Source: Lytechinus variegatus
Taxonomy: Eukaryota; Echinodermata; Echinoidea; Temnopleuroida; Toxopneustidae
Direction of reading: 5' to 3'
Length of the DNA stretch: 64,000 nt
Assembly: GCF_018143015.1 (NCBI RefSeq)
Contig: NC_054746.1
Coordinates: forward strand, 43,032,201-43,096,200
Positions 25,201-36,883 of the stretch are shown here, piece after piece. Under the pieces are notes generated by a model that was given only the letters and a program-made list of their open reading frames with translations, made no database searches and was not told the DNA's origin. The stretch's first letter is position 1. Each line of letters starts with the position of its first letter. The translations under genes and the position numbers were made by a program.

Positions 25201-28200
25201 TCGTACTTATAGAAGAGGAGATCCTGCCTTTGAAGGACAAGTCCACCCCAACAAAAAGTTGATTTGAATAAAAAGAGAAAAATCTAACAAGCATCACACT
25301 GGAAATTTCATCAAAGTCGGATGTAAAATAAGTTATGACATTTTAAAGTTTCGCTCAATGTCACAAAAAGTTATGCACATCCTGGTCGACATGCAAATGA
25401 GGAGTCTGATGACGTCATCCACTCACTATTTCTTTTGTATTTTATTATATGACATAAGAAATATTTTTATTTTTTCCTCATTGTCAAGTGAAACAGCGAT
25501 TAATTCCTCCCTGAACATGTGGAATTAGCATTGTTTAAAACTATATGGTTCAGTCAAGTTTGTCATTATTGTCAAATCTGTAAACAATTCACTGAGTTGT
25601 GCATATCACTGTTTTGTGCAAAAAATAAGCGAAACTTTAAAATGTCATAATTTTCTAATTTTACGTCCGATTTTGATAAAAATTTTCAGCGTTATGCCAG
25701 TTTGATTTTTCTTTATTTATTCAAATCAACATTGTTCCGTGGACTTCAATCTTAATATGGGTCTCGGAGCTGCTATCATTGAATACACTACACCCTTTGC
25801 ATTGGATATCATGTAAGAGTTTTCGCAAAAGCTACACTGTAAAAACTGCGGTGTTAAACTGACACCAATTGGTGTTAATAGAGGACCACACCCTGAGGTG
25901 TTAAAATTACACCCTAGAGATTAAACATCAAACACCAAAGAGTGTAAATGTAACAACAAAATGTGTTGTAATAACACCTATAGGTGTAAAACTAACACCA
26001 CCAATTTAACACCGGTGTAAAATGACTGGTGTGGTCCTATATGTACACCGGTTAACACCACAGTTTTTGCTGTGTACGCAGACGCTTTCTGGAACGTTGT
26101 CACGTAGAGAATCTATTATCAAATACCCTTCATGACAATAAAATTTTTGACGAGGGTCAATGACTCGAAACAGCAGTTAATTCGTCGGCTAGCTACTCTG
26201 GATACTGAGCGGCATTTTTCGTCAGCTCTGAGACGTAGAACGAATTTGTTGCTCGGATTCACCGACCCTCGACAGAGGCTTCGTTGTGATTTTACTTGCA
26301 TTATTTGTTGTGTTGTTGGATTCATTTCGTTTCGCTAAGTAAAAACTCGCTAACATCATTTCGAAATGGAGCACCAAAGCGATGACGTCAGTTACCATGG
26401 TGTCATGGTGGCCGAATGAAAGCGTGTATTTCTCATTTAGGAGAAAATGGCTTCTATCGGAATTTGATCGCTTGCAACCTTTTTTTTTCAGACGATCGAG
26501 CCAAAGTGTACAGACGACCGTCAGCTGCGACTCTGTTTAGGACCAGCCCATCATGACACCATAGCAACTGACGTCACACTCCGGTACTTTAGAGGTGCAG
26601 CACGTCTTAGAACACAGTCGAGCAATATTGAAGAAATCCTAAATATTTCAAATACTTACTCTGTGAAAAAGAGAAGGGTGACGAGCCTTCTGATTTCCTT
26701 GTGTCCTGGTCCAGGTATGATGTTCCCTGTGACAGGTAGAAAAAAACGAGTTTATAGAGATCCTCCTTTTTACATATATTATATAAGGTAGATCATTGAA
26801 TGACTATGGTTCTCCTATAGTCGTCTTTAGATAACTCCCGATGAAACTGTAGGGGGATGGGATGCGGAATAAGTTGTGCATAGGGGTAAGTTGAGCCACC
26901 ATCCCCAGGCCAATGAGTCAGACATTGTGGTAGTGCCATTATATTGATGTCCCGTTGCATAAACCCTAACCACACCACATTGTTTTCAACGTTGAAACAA
27001 AAAGTAATTTTCAGAGGAAAAAACAAATTTTAGTCAAAAAGTATTTTAAAAAAAGGGTGGAATAGACAAGCATTTTTTTTTACCCATATGCATCTTTAAA
27101 TATAGTAAAAGAATAACAAGAACACTGTGAGCCCAGGCAGGGGCGGATATTTTCCCGAAGAAAATACCGACAAGCACAGTAAAAAGGTTTTCAACCAAAT
27201 ATTAAGGACATTTCGTCCACAAAATAGTTTGACAAGCAAAAAAAAGGCTTCATTTTCAAAGGAGGGGGGCACACTTCCGTTTTAACGGCATTTTTACATT
27301 TCAAATTTTAATTGTGCCTCTCAAAAGGTGAGTCCAGGTATGGATCTTCATTCTTGTCACAGTGTTTTACATGATGGATGCATAAGAAATGTGTTGATGT
27401 GAAGATATCACATTAAGTTCGGACTAGGGTTGGTTTGGTCGGTTGAGCCAGCCAACATGGGGCAAGTTGAGCCATGGTAATGTATATTTAAAAAAATTAA
27501 AAGCCATTGATATGCAGGCAGAAAGGACCAAATTTATAAGACAGTTGTTTTACTTTCATAGGATGTTAGTATTTATAGAGCAAGTGCAAAAGACTTTATA
27601 TAAAAAAAATGTCATGCTGGTTCTTGTCCCATACCTTTTGTACATAGTTTTGTGGCTCAACTTACCCCATGGATGGGGCAAGTTGAGCCATTTGACCTTT
27701 TTTCAAAGGTGACAGTGACTTTCAGTATGGGGGTAGAATGGTATAAAGTTAGAAAAATGTTTAAGGCAAGGTACTTATTTCTACAAGATTATCAATCATA
27801 TAATGTTTAACATATAAAAGCAAAAATTGGCTCAACTCACACCGCCTTCCCCAATGTTGCCCTGAAACATTGCCATTGATTGGTTGTTAGAATTAATCAC
27901 GTGATTTCTGCTTCACTTATCGTTTAAAAATATTCTTAGTAATATTGAAAGACTTGTTTAACATGCAAGGAAAACACATTTTGAATGTATTTTCAAAAGC
28001 TTTGGCAATTCATTTACTAGTAGTATATCACCGAGGTCGTCGTAAAAGGAGAAGGGGGCGCCCATCCCCCAAGTGATTTTCAAAGAAGTGAAAAAATGAA
28101 GAAAGGAATAAATAAAAAGGGAGAAGAAACGGAAGACGGAAGGGTATTGAATAATAGATATCCGGTCTTCTAACTCTGTATTGCCTGAGTAATTCACCAC

Positions 28201-31054
28201 TTTTATTAAAACAACAAAATGAAGTAGTCTCACTCCTGTATGCCAGAACGAATTAAAGATAAATAGTCGAAATTGTACATGCTGCGTGGCGAGATTGTCG
28301 GAATGGCTTTTCTCATCTTTTGTGCTTTTTTCGGTATGATGTGGACATATGGGTAAAAGGATATTCTATTTAACTAATATACAAAATTCAATTCACACAA
28401 AAAGCTAACAAACCCCTTGTTACACGTCATCTTGAAACGAGAAGTAAAAGTCTGGACCAATCGCGGTCGAGATTGAGTGTCCATATATAGCGCTATCCAC
28501 AGTTCGCGTCTGTATGCTCGGAGGAGTTGAATTCAAATTCGAGAAAATATAATTTGAGTGTCAAACAATATCACAGCATTTAAGAACAACTAGTAACTTC
28601 CACTAAAGATTTATCATTGTCAAATCATTGCTGATTTGTGTAGCAGTTGTCGATACCTAGCAATTATTACATATCAATAACATGCATAAGATTATTAAGC
28701 TTTAGAAATTGGCATGATGTATTTGGTATAACATTATGACGTGTCTCGCTATAGGTCCAGGAGTTTTTTAATCATCCTTTCGATTCTAATATCAACTATA
28801 TTAATTAGTAAAAAATAAAGTTTTTCAACGAATAAGTTAAATCGATAATAAAACCGCCAATAGTATTACAAACGATGCATGATGGAGGGTGCAGAATATC
28901 ACCTCATTTTTTTTTAATCGAGCAAAATTCAACCACATCTAACAATACACAGCAAAAACTGTGGTGTTAACCGGTGTACATAGAGGACCACACCAGTGTT
29001 AAATTGGTGGTGTTAGTTTTACACCTATAGGCATGATAGGTGTTATTACAACACATTTGGTTGTTACATTTCACTCTTTGGTGTTATGTTCAATCTCTAT
29101 ATAGGGTGTAATTTTAACACCTCAGGGTGTGGTCCTTTATTAACACCAATTGGTGTCAGTTTTAACACCACAGTTTTTACAGTGTAAAAAGGACACTGGG
29201 CGTGCATAATAATCCAGAAAAAGGGGCTGGAGGTTCAAGCCCTGGGCGACCTCTTCCTTATGGTGACGTGCTAGAGATTGACCACAGGCATGAATAATCT
29301 CATCTAATTTTTAACCATTACTACCAAATCGGCAAGGCTTATACCTCCCTCACAATTGATGAGTCTACGGCGCGCCGTTCAGCCACAGTAGAGTAAAAGT
29401 GACTGAGGTATTACTCTCCTGAACATTTTAAAGTATAAAAAGTTTTCACTCGAAATCCTTTCTTTTCCTGAAATTAGGAAGATAAAAACATGGGCGTGCA
29501 CCCCCTTCCACTTTTCAAGACAGAAACGACATTTTTCATCATTATGCATTCATCTTTAAATGCAATCAAAATGCTTTAAATGTGATTAAAGTGCTCGCGC
29601 ACTCGCTCCGCTCCCACGCTCAATATATATCTTATAAGATTTTGGCCATGATAAATCCCTCCGTTTAGCTTATTGCAAAGGTTATATCCGCTGCATCATG
29701 AGAGTAAGGTTATAATACTTCTGTTTATGAATTGTGTGATACCAATAACTTTGAATGATTATGGTTATAACCACTGGCGGATCAAGGGGTGGGGGCAACA
29801 GCCGGCCCGTCCCCCCCCCCCCATCATGGCCGTAAGCAGCGGGGGGCAGGAGGCAGTTGCATCCCAAAAATTATGAAAAATTACTTTTTTTACTGAAAAT
29901 TTTAACAAAAATCACCAAAAGTATGTAAGAAATCCTTAAATTCTACTTTTAAAAAGGCAAAAGCGCCCCACTGACAAGCTCGATCGCTTTGCTTCCTCGC
30001 TATTGAGTTTTTTTTTTTGTTCAAAAAGTTTACGCATGCTGCCTCCCAGTGAAAAAATTATGCGTATGGCCAGATAAACTACACTGCATCTATGATGGTG
30101 GTAATGATGGCGGTGGTGCATGGTGGTGACGGAGGAGGTCAAGTGGGTCTTCAGTTCATGATGATGACGAGGAGGTTGATGATGACGACGATCAAGATGC
30201 TGTTGAAGATGGTGTTGATGACGATGATGATTATGATGAATACAGGTGCCGGAACTGGGAAGAGGTCATCCCCAATTTCTATAATGTGACTAACAAAAAC
30301 ATAAAATGATCACCTGATTGTATTGTTTTACATGGCAAGCCCCTCCCCAACCATACTTACTCTCAGCTCAGCCCTCCCCCTGCCCAATTTTGATATTCTT
30401 TCCGGGGTCCCGGTATGATGAATATGATTATGGTGATGACGTTGATGATTATGATGTAAATGATGATGATGATGATGTTGTTGATTATGATGATGTTGTT
30501 GATGATGATGATGATGATGATGATGGTGATGGTGATGATGTTGATGATGATAGTGATGATGATGTTGATGATGATGTTGATGATGACGATGATGACGATG
30601 ATGATGATGTTGTCGTTGTTGTTGTTGTTGTTGATTATGATGATGATGAAGGTGGTGGAGATAATGACGGTGAATGTGACGTTGATGACAAGGACGAGAA
30701 TGATTTAAAAACAATCTTAGACTGTCATATAATCTAGCTAAGAGGGCTCCGTGATGATTTTCTATAAATATGATATTGACATAAGAAATCCATCATAGAG
30801 TCTTCTTATTCCGATATGGGCATCAACGATATCAACTTAAAAAACCCATAAATCTCTATTTTACATCATGATCAGTAATGATTAAATAATGTTTGGAACA
30901 ATATTTAAATCATGTGAGTAATGTGTGTGTAGCTTACCTGTGAGACTGGTACCTCCCCGTTAGACGAGGCGCCATGTCTGATTACAGCTGGTGAACTTTT
31001 ATGAGATGACGAAAGAAGAACAGCTAGAAACAGCAAGACATGAAGGCTCAACAT
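19234..31054 (-). CDS. Type I membrane protein with seven CUB/CUB-like domains
   Basis: Five coding exons join with matching phases: 31054-30938, 26726-26660, 24980-20904, 20010-19902 and 19666-19234, about 1600 residues. Exon 1 encodes a signal peptide (MLSLHVLLFLAVLLSSS). Exon 3 carries CUB or CUB-like units at roughly 115-236, 283-393, 411-526, 674-784, 841-949, 1003-1123 and 1162-1283. The last four show the usual CUB pattern (for example SGTFSTMFYPNDYP, then C-W and a late Cys pair); the first two are degenerate. A Ser/Thr/acidic stalk (about 1284-1421) leads to a transmembrane segment (about 1430-1453, IIFAAF-like core, FFIILLILVTLYC) and a 143-residue tail with YWQTYKDWAKDW. Many N-x-S/T sites support extracellular exposure. 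CUB domains bind ligands such as proteins or glycans, often calcium-dependently. I do not recognise a named orthologue; an adhesion or receptor role is inference. Confidence 0.85.
20156..20866. mobile_element. Family A MITE, copy 3, carrying an insertion
   Basis: Ends CTTAAGGACAAGTCCACCCC and GAGTGGACTTGACCTTTAA are inverted. It lies in the intron between the large CUB exon and the transmembrane exon. Relative to copies 1 and 4 the left arm is interrupted by about 190 bases (about 20216-20410). The insert starts with a TTTATTTATTTTTATTG tract, as expected for a reverse-oriented poly-A retroposon end; its identity is inferred. Confidence 0.65.
25232..25748. mobile_element. Family A MITE, copy 4
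   Basis: Left end GAAGGACAAGTCCACCCC and right end TTGTTCCGTGGACTTC, with the internal inverted blocks CATCACACTGGAAATTTCAT and AAATTTTCAGCGTTATG. It lies in intron 2 of the CUB gene. No coding sequence. Confidence 0.7.
25833..26076. mobile_element. Family D palindromic MITE, copy 1 (GGTGTTAA/ACACC repeats)
   Basis: Ends TACACTGTAAAAACTGCGGT and its near-complement (CCACAGTTTTTGCTGTGTA) bound a 244-bp element built almost entirely of GGTGTTA and TAACACC motifs, so it can fold on itself at several scales. It lies in intron 2 of the CUB gene. A second copy in the opposite orientation lies at 28946-29185. Confidence 0.75.
26119..26338. other. CpG-rich block open on both strands, unrecognised
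   Basis: Unlike its AT-rich surroundings this stretch of CUB intron 2 is CpG-rich and open for 68 codons on both strands. The plus frame contains SKQQLIRRLATLDTERHF. It also has TTGACGAGGGTC...GACTCGAAAC, which resembles a hammerhead-like core but has U instead of the essential first C. It may be a fragment of a retroelement. No family assigned. Confidence 0.25.
26383..26576. repeat. Small palindrome with CRE (TGACGTCA) in both arms
   Basis: The left arm TGACGTCAGTTACCATGGTG (26383 onward) is mirrored by CACCATAGCAACTGACGTCA (ending 26576). It lies about 85 bp 3' of CUB exon 2 in the minus-strand sense, within intron 2. It could be a small MITE. TGACGTCA is the consensus CREB/ATF site, but regulation is inference only. 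Confidence 0.5.
26820..27860. repeat. Region with recurrent GGGGCAAGTTGAGCC motif
   Basis: The motif GGGG(C/T)AAGTTGAGCC occurs at 26883, 27459 and about 27676. A complement at 27652 forms a hairpin with the last copy, separated by a few bases. The block lies in CUB intron 1 and looks like a dispersed element of unknown class. No coding region was recognised; an 89-residue frame at 27443-27712 is not supported. Confidence 0.4.
28446..28520. promoter_or_regulatory. CCAAT plus TATA module in CUB intron 1
   Basis: CCAAT (28457-28461) is followed 23 bp later by TATATA (28484-28489) and then CpG-containing sequence (CAGTTCGCGTCTG). This is core-promoter-like spacing on the plus strand, antisense to the gene. 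The TATA element is nearly symmetric, so minus-strand use is also possible. No downstream plus-strand coding exon was found. Confidence 0.3.
28946..29185. mobile_element. Family D palindromic MITE, copy 2 (inverted)
   Basis: Same family as 25833-26076 in reverse orientation: it begins TACACAGCAAAAACTGTGGT and ends CCACAGTTTTTACAGTGTA. It lies in intron 1 of the CUB gene, and exon 2 lies between the two inverted copies. Confidence 0.75.
29186..30089. other. Intron 1 of the CUB gene, eroded transposon end
   Basis: At about 29773 CACTGGCGGATCAAGGGG followed by G- and C-runs resembles a hAT-type terminus. No partner end was located. No gene recognised. Confidence 0.3.
30090..30700. repeat. Imperfect GAT/TGA trinucleotide microsatellite
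   Basis: Long interrupted (GAT)n/(GTT)n tracts, densest at 30440-30650, within intron 1 of the CUB gene about 240 bp from exon 1. Open frames encoding poly-Asp, poly-Met or poly-His here are products of the repeat, not genes. Confidence 0.8.
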
Positions 31055-31270
31055 TTTCAAAGTTGGACTGGATCAATAACGACGATTAAAAGATTTAACC
31101 TAGACTTCTGATCATCGTGATTATGGTATTTTCTTTGCAGGTTATGTGATTGATATAGTTTTAAGTTGCAGTTTCAACTTGGCGTGGAGCGTTTGGCGAC
31201 GGTCCTCACCATTCAAAAATCCGCGCGCGCAAAATAAAATCCTTCTTCTGTACCAGAAACGATCAATTAA
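31055..31270 (-). promoter_or_regulatory. Probable promoter and 5' UTR region of the CUB gene
   Basis: Directly upstream of the ATG at 31054 (minus sense). A CpG-rich segment (GGCGTGGAGCGTTTGGCGAC and CCGCGCGCGC at about 31180-31230) stands out from AT-rich flanks. No clear TATA box or initiator could be fixed, so the limits are approximate. Confidence 0.35.
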
Positions 31271-32146
31271 AATGGAACGCGAATTTTGACAACAGGTATC
31301 ATGGTACATTTCGTTCACGGGTCCGACGCATTCCGGAACATTGTGATGCTAATTACTATTATACTATCTGCCTGGCATTTTAATTGGGTATCGGCGGAGA
31401 TTTTCTTAGTAGATTTTTCACAAAAAGCCTTTTTCAAGTTGATTAAGTTCAACGTTCTTTTCTTTTCTTTTTCAATGCTGCAGTCACCGTCAAATGCATG
31501 TTGCAGAGAGTCCCAGATATACATCCTTCTGATTGGTTAAAGATCAAGTTAGGTTTGATATTTTGACCAGCAATTGATTGTCACCCTCTTGCAACAGGAC
31601 CCTAGTCTTGAAGTCGTGCAATCAGAACGAAATCACCCGATTAGATTCTGACGATTTAAGGGTTACCCTCTACTCAATACTAGCGGGACAGTTGCGTTTC
31701 TAGGACAAACGGCTGGTGCCCCCAAACATTATATAAACTCCTCAAAAAGTTTGGTCTTACTTTGATCGATAATCCCTCCTTGGTTTTGGTAAACATAAAT
31801 GTGTTATTAATAGCAATGAATAGAGCATTTAATTATCTTTGAATTGATACCCTAGATGATATGATTATGGTTCACATGGAGGTGCAGTGCCTTGAAATGT
31901 GGGCCAAGGTCAAAATTCAAAAGTTGCAAAATGACACAATATTGAAAGTTACTGTTCTTTTTTCAGTGATAATGAGTGAGTTTCTCAGCGGTTTGCGGTT
32001 TTCATGCACCTTAACATCACCATTAACATGGAATCAAACACAACTATGCGCGAGCAAAAACATAACAAATAAATAAACAAACATGCATAGGTATTTCAAT
32101 CCACGACTCATAGTACCATTACTACAGAAGCAGGGGCTTGCCTTGA
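31271..32146. other. Intergenic between the CUB gene and the hAT cluster
   Basis: Mostly unremarkable. At about 31497-31604 GTTGCAGAGAGTCCC ... CTCTTGCAACAGGACCC is a degraded copy of the 145-bp GGGCC-ended MITE. An 84-residue frame at 31286-31540 is not supported by splice or homology cues. Confidence 0.4.
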
Positions 32147-32154
32147 TTTGAATG

Positions 32155-34255
32155 CAGTGGCGTACCGTGGGTCACGGCATGGGGGGGGCCCCAGCAAAAA
32201 TTTTGAGTCACTTAGGGAGCGCGCGAAGCGCGCTCAGTTGTCAGGTATACTGACCTAATAGAGATATTTTATGGACATGCAGTGCCATTAAACGGATATG
32301 TATCTCACGGATTGAATAATGCGAGCGCGAAGCGCGAGCTGAAAATTTTTGATATTCAGAGCTATAAAAAAGGGACATTATAAGCAATTTTGTGTTAATC
32401 ATGATACGTCTCGCTAAACAAACAATGTGAGCGCGAAGCGCGAGCTAAAAATTTTGTATACATTGACCCTAAACAGGGAAATTTTAAGGACTATATTTCA
32501 GAATCCATTAGGAGTATAAATATCTCACCAGAGTCATCTAATGCTAGTGCCATCCTTTGCTGATTTTGTCCGAACACAGTCATGAAGCACCTTTGGTAGT
32601 CATTGTAATCATGATTATCAAACGCATCTTACTAATCAAATACTGCAAGCGCCAAGCGCTAGCTGAAAATTTAGGAAATTCAGACATGAAGAGAGGTATT
32701 CTAAGGCGTGTTTGTAGGAATACCCTAAGACCATGCATATTTCACTAACCAAATGATGCGAGCGCGTAGCGCGAGCTAAATTTTTCGTATATATTGACCC
32801 TAAACATGGATATTTTAAGGACTATGTTTTTTAGGAATTCATTAAGGTTATACATAATTATCTCACCATAGTCATCTAATGCAAGTGCCAAGCTTTCTTC
32901 TTCTTCTTTCCTTGGTTGGCAACCAGTCAGGATTGACTATTTTTGCCACAGCTTTTGTTCATTTTCAGTAGCTTATTATATATTTTTTCCATTCCTTTTT
33001 TCCTTCTCTCTCTAATTCTTTTTTTTTCTCTTTTTTTCTTCCTTTTCTTTTCTGTTATTTTCTTTGTCTTTTTTTTCACTTTTTTCTTTTCTTTTTCATG
33101 TTATTTTTTCTCTTTTCTTTTGTCTTCTCTTTTCTTTTTTTCTTCTTCTTTTCTTTTCCTTTCTTCTTTCTTTCTTCTGTTTTCTTTGCTTTTCTTCTTA
33201 TATTTCTTCTTTTTTTTCTTTTTTAAAATTCTTTTTCTTTTTTCTTTTCTTTTCTCTTTTTTTTCCTTTTTATTTCTTTTTTGTTTCCCTTCCTTTTTTA
33301 AAAAATTTTTTTTTTTTTTATTGCGTTCTGATTCTTGCAACACGTTTGACTTTCTTCTGCTACAGTAAGCTGCAACAGAAAAAGCAAAAGTAAACTGGAT
33401 TTGTGGCCTGATAAAACTCCAGGTTTCGGGAAACCGAAACTAAAGTATAGGATGAAAGTGCAAAGTGAAAAAAAAAGCGCTTGCTGATTTTGTTAGAATT
33501 ACATCTAAACACATGAAGTACTTTTTGAAGTAATTGTATTCATGATTATCATATGCTTCTCACTACTCAAATACTGCGAGCGCGAAGCGCGAGCTGAAAA
33601 TTATGTAGGAAATTCAGACCTGAAGAGGGACATTCTAAGGCTTGTTTGTAGAAATTCACTAAGACCCTACGTATTTCACTATAACCAAGTGATGCGAGCG
33701 CAAAGCGCGAGCTGAATATTTTTGATATTCAGATCAGAAAAATTGACATTTTAAGGACTGATTTAAGTTAATGAAGAGCAGAAATCTCACCAATCTACTT
33801 ATGCGAACGTTAGCACGGACAGGAAATGTTTTATATCAAGACCTTAAAATAGGGCAATCACTTTAAGTAGTCATGAAAACGAAGAATATGTCACTACATA
33901 AAACAATAATAACTCGAATTGCGAGGAAATATATTTGTTGTATATTGATTTGAAAACGGGAGGTTTTAGTAAAACGGGATTATATATATAGTTAAACAGT
34001 CTATGCGAACACCAGGAACAACATGAACAATGAAAACACAATAAAGCAAATAATGTTTTATAAAGCTATGAAAAAAATGCTTGTTATTTAACATAACATA
34101 TAACATAATATAACATTATAATGAACAATAATTTCTTCTTTCCCCACTACGTTTCTCTTCCCTTTTCCCTCTTTTTCTCCTTCCCCCCTTTTTTGGCCAG
34201 CCGATTGGGGGGGGGGGCACGTGCCCCCCATGCCTCCCCCGTAGTTACGCCACTG
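32155..34255. mobile_element. hAT-type non-autonomous element 1 (2.1 kb), perfect 8-bp TSD
   Basis: It begins CAGTGGCGTACCGTGGG and ends CCCGTAGTTACGCCACTG, inverted ends of about 10 bp followed by G/C-runs. It is flanked by perfect 8-bp duplications TTTGAATG (32147-32154 and 34256-34263), the hAT hallmark. The interior holds repeated blocks with GCGAGCGCGAAGCGCGAGCT at about 32314, 32428, 32757, 33574 and 33692, plus a pyrimidine tract at 32955-33345. No transposase frame was seen. Confidence 0.85.
32955..33345. repeat. Polypyrimidine (T/C) tract inside hAT element 1
   Basis: About 390 bases of nearly pure T and C on the plus strand. It gives spurious Phe/Leu/Ser-rich or Lys/Glu-rich frames. 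It is absent from the related element at 37391-38814, so it expanded within this copy or was lost from the other. Confidence 0.8.
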
Positions 34256-34320
34256 TTTGAATGGATTTTTGACACAGACAAAAGAATCATGTTCTGTTTT
34301 GACCCACCATGACTATTTCT

Positions 34321-34736
34321 GCTCGTTTTGCAGCTTTTCAATTCAGACCTCTCCAACACTTTTTAATCCTGCTCTTTTCCTGATGGCATGATCATAAAAA
34401 GCATGGTATCATTTTAAAGAAAATTAAATGATCTTTTGAATAATATCAAATATGCATTGTATAAAATTGGGAGTTAGGAGAAATTAATGGTCAATCTCAG
34501 AATTCCTCGGAGATTTCCAAACCTGTTTTGCTCGTTTTGCAGCTTTTCAATTCAGACATCATCCAACACTTTTGAATTCCGCTCTTTTCCTGGTAGCTTG
34601 ATCATAACAAGCATGGTATCATTTTAAAGATAATTAAATGATCTTTTGAATGATGTAAACAATCATTGTGTAAAATTGGGAGTTGGGAGAAATTAATGTC
34701 CAAACACAGATTTCCGATTTCCAAACCTTTTTTGAG
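34321..34736. repeat. Tandem duplication, two ~209-bp units
   Basis: Units start GCTCGTTTTGCAGCTTTTCA at 34321 and 34530 and share ordered landmarks (GCATGGTATCATTTTAAAGA, AATTGGGAGTT, GATTTCCAAACC). They differ by scattered substitutions and small indels. No coding sequence. Confidence 0.75.
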
Positions 34737-35799
34737 GGGTTTAGTTGACACTTTGATAAAGCCCTTGCAATTTAAAAATATACAACATTTGGGTAATTTT
34801 TTCACATCGTCTATCCAATGGAAGTAAAAGTTTTGACAGAATGTTACACTTGAGTGAGCACTGTCCATTTTTGTAAAGCTCGCAGAAATCTGTTTGCTCA
34901 GAAATGCTCGTTTTCACGCTGTGACATGGGAAAAGGGCAAAATCAAACTTACCCTGGGCCTGCGAAACATTTCTCGTACATTTCCCTTGCACTTTAAGTC
35001 AATTGAAATAAAACGAATACATTCAAGCATTCTCTAACAATTTTGCCACCCAAACTAAAATTTCAAAACTTAGTAAGCACAGCCTTTACCCTTTTTGTTC
35101 CAGCTGGATCTGAGGACAGAACTGAATCTGAACAAATGTTTATATCAAACATCTCCAGCATTTTTTCACTAAGTTTTTATCGTTTAAAGTGGGTTTACAT
35201 TTCATTTTTTATTTAATACTTGTTTCTCCACACTTTTCCTAAGCTTGACAATGATTAACAAAATGAAAAGCAAGCCTAAGCCATTTCATGTAAATCACAG
35301 TTCAGTGTAAAGCAAATATCGTCACGATGACCTCGGTGTGTGGTGGAGCGGGTGGGACGCAAAGCACTCTTCGAAGTGTTTTTTGCAAGGAAACAAGTTT
35401 AAAAAGGTAAAAGATATCTTCGAATCAATTTTACTAGCTAAATTACACTTGTTCTTCATGATTAAGGTCTGCTTTTATTCGCATAACTATTTCAATGTTC
35501 TGCGCAATTCATTTTTAACTGTTTTTTTTTTCAAAAGTAAGTGGTGCTCACTCAAGCGGAAATATTTTTTGACAGTTATATCGTCATTTGCTTAAATGGA
35601 TCTGTACTAATGTTAAAATGTTAAAAAATCACCAAGATATTACCAATGTATAATTTTTATGATTTTTTCTAAGTGTAAACTTTTTTGATATTATCACTGC
35701 GGGTGCAAATATTTTTCAATAGACGTTAAGACGGCATAATCTTTGTTATTTTTTGTAATCATAAATGTGATTCGTATCTATAACTTAACAATGAATGCA
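34737..35799. other. Intergenic, nothing recognised
   Basis: AT-rich sequence with frames of up to 88 codons that lack protein-like composition or splice context. No shared repeat was noted. Confidence 0.35.
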
Positions 35800-36064
35800 T
35801 GCAAGGAAGAAGCGTGAGCTGAAAATTATTGATATTCTGACCTGAAAAACGAACATTTATCATAAATAAATTATGACAGGGAATATAAGAGGGCAAAGCG
35901 ATAGCCTGTTTTTTATTTCAACGCTAAGATGATGTTAAGACTTGTTAATATTCTAAACAATTAATGCAAGCGCGAAGCGCGAGCCGAACCTGAAATCGGG
36001 ACATTCGGGAGAAGTAATCAGACGATGTGGATATATACAAGCAATTAATAAAGGCACGAGCAAC
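35800..36064. repeat. Older fragment of the GCGAGCGCGAAGC element
   Basis: It contains GCAAGCGCGAAGCGCGAGCC-type blocks (about 35803 and 35967) like the interior of the hAT elements, but no CAGTGGCG end. It is interrupted by the element at 36065 and seems to resume at about 36884-36970 and 38900-38945 (GCGCGAAGCGTGAGCTGATT). Confidence 0.5.
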
Positions 36065-36883
36065 CATTGGCGGCGGAAGCATAAAAATTTAGGGCGGATG
36101 GAACAAATATTTTTCACCTACATTTTTCAAGTCGGCTGCTAAAAGCGGATATTGTTTATATTTTTTGTTTACGGGGTAGTCCACACTAAGTAATGTCTGA
36201 AGTTTTAACTACATCTTAGTTTTCCTAACAAACAAGATAAGATATCTTTAAAGGCAGGCATATTACGTGATTTTGCAACCTGTGAGTCCTACCTGATTTT
36301 GGCGCCCTGGTGTACTTTTCGAAAAATGGCGCCCCCATGAACATGAACAGGATGGGTATCTAAACGAACAATTTTATTCGAGCGCGAAGCGCGAACTAAA
36401 AAAAGCAAAATGAAAATAAGTTATATACTGACTTGAAACGGTAACACTTGAATTACTTCATTATGAAGAGTAATAAATAAAACTCGTTCGTACTGACAAG
36501 AATGGGTGTAGAGTCACCGCCAAGATGTTTTTGAAATTGGGTTCTAATTATAATTTGAGAGATTTGACCTTTTATCTCCTTCATTTTTGGTGCTAAAAAA
36601 CTTTTTTTGGCTGTCAACTTTTTCTGAACGAAAACGCATTGGAGTGAGCTTAAAATTTGTGTATTTTCCATTGTAAGAACTGCCATTTTTTTTACTGTTC
36701 TCTCTATTTCTTGTTTCAGCTGTTCAGTTTAGTTATATTTTTCATTTCCCTTTCTTCTTTTCTTTCTTTTCTTTTTATATATTTCTTCCTTCCTTCCTTT
36801 CTTTTTTAGGGGGGGGACTGTCCCCTCCTGAAATTTAGGGGGGACGTCCCGGCCCTGCCCCCCCCCCGCTTTCGCCGCCTATG
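36065..36883. mobile_element. hAT-type element with CATTGGCGGCGGAAGC ends (819 bp)
   Basis: The left end CATTGGCGGCGGAAGC and right end GCTTTCGCCGCCTATG are inverted with two mismatches. Flanks CGAGCAAC (36057-36064) and CGAGCAAT (36884-36891) form a 7-of-8 target duplication. Near the right end is a G/C-rich segment, as in the other hAT copies. The interior has no transposase. This is a different family from the CAGTGGCGTA elements. Confidence 0.7.

Noticed and set aside
30318-30737. Poly-Asp, poly-Met and poly-His frames
   Set aside because: All are readings of a GAT/TGA microsatellite in an intron.
32943-33393. Phe/Leu/Ser-rich frames of 109-141 codons
   Set aside because: Products of a nearly pure pyrimidine tract inside a hAT element; no complexity, splice sites or conserved residues.
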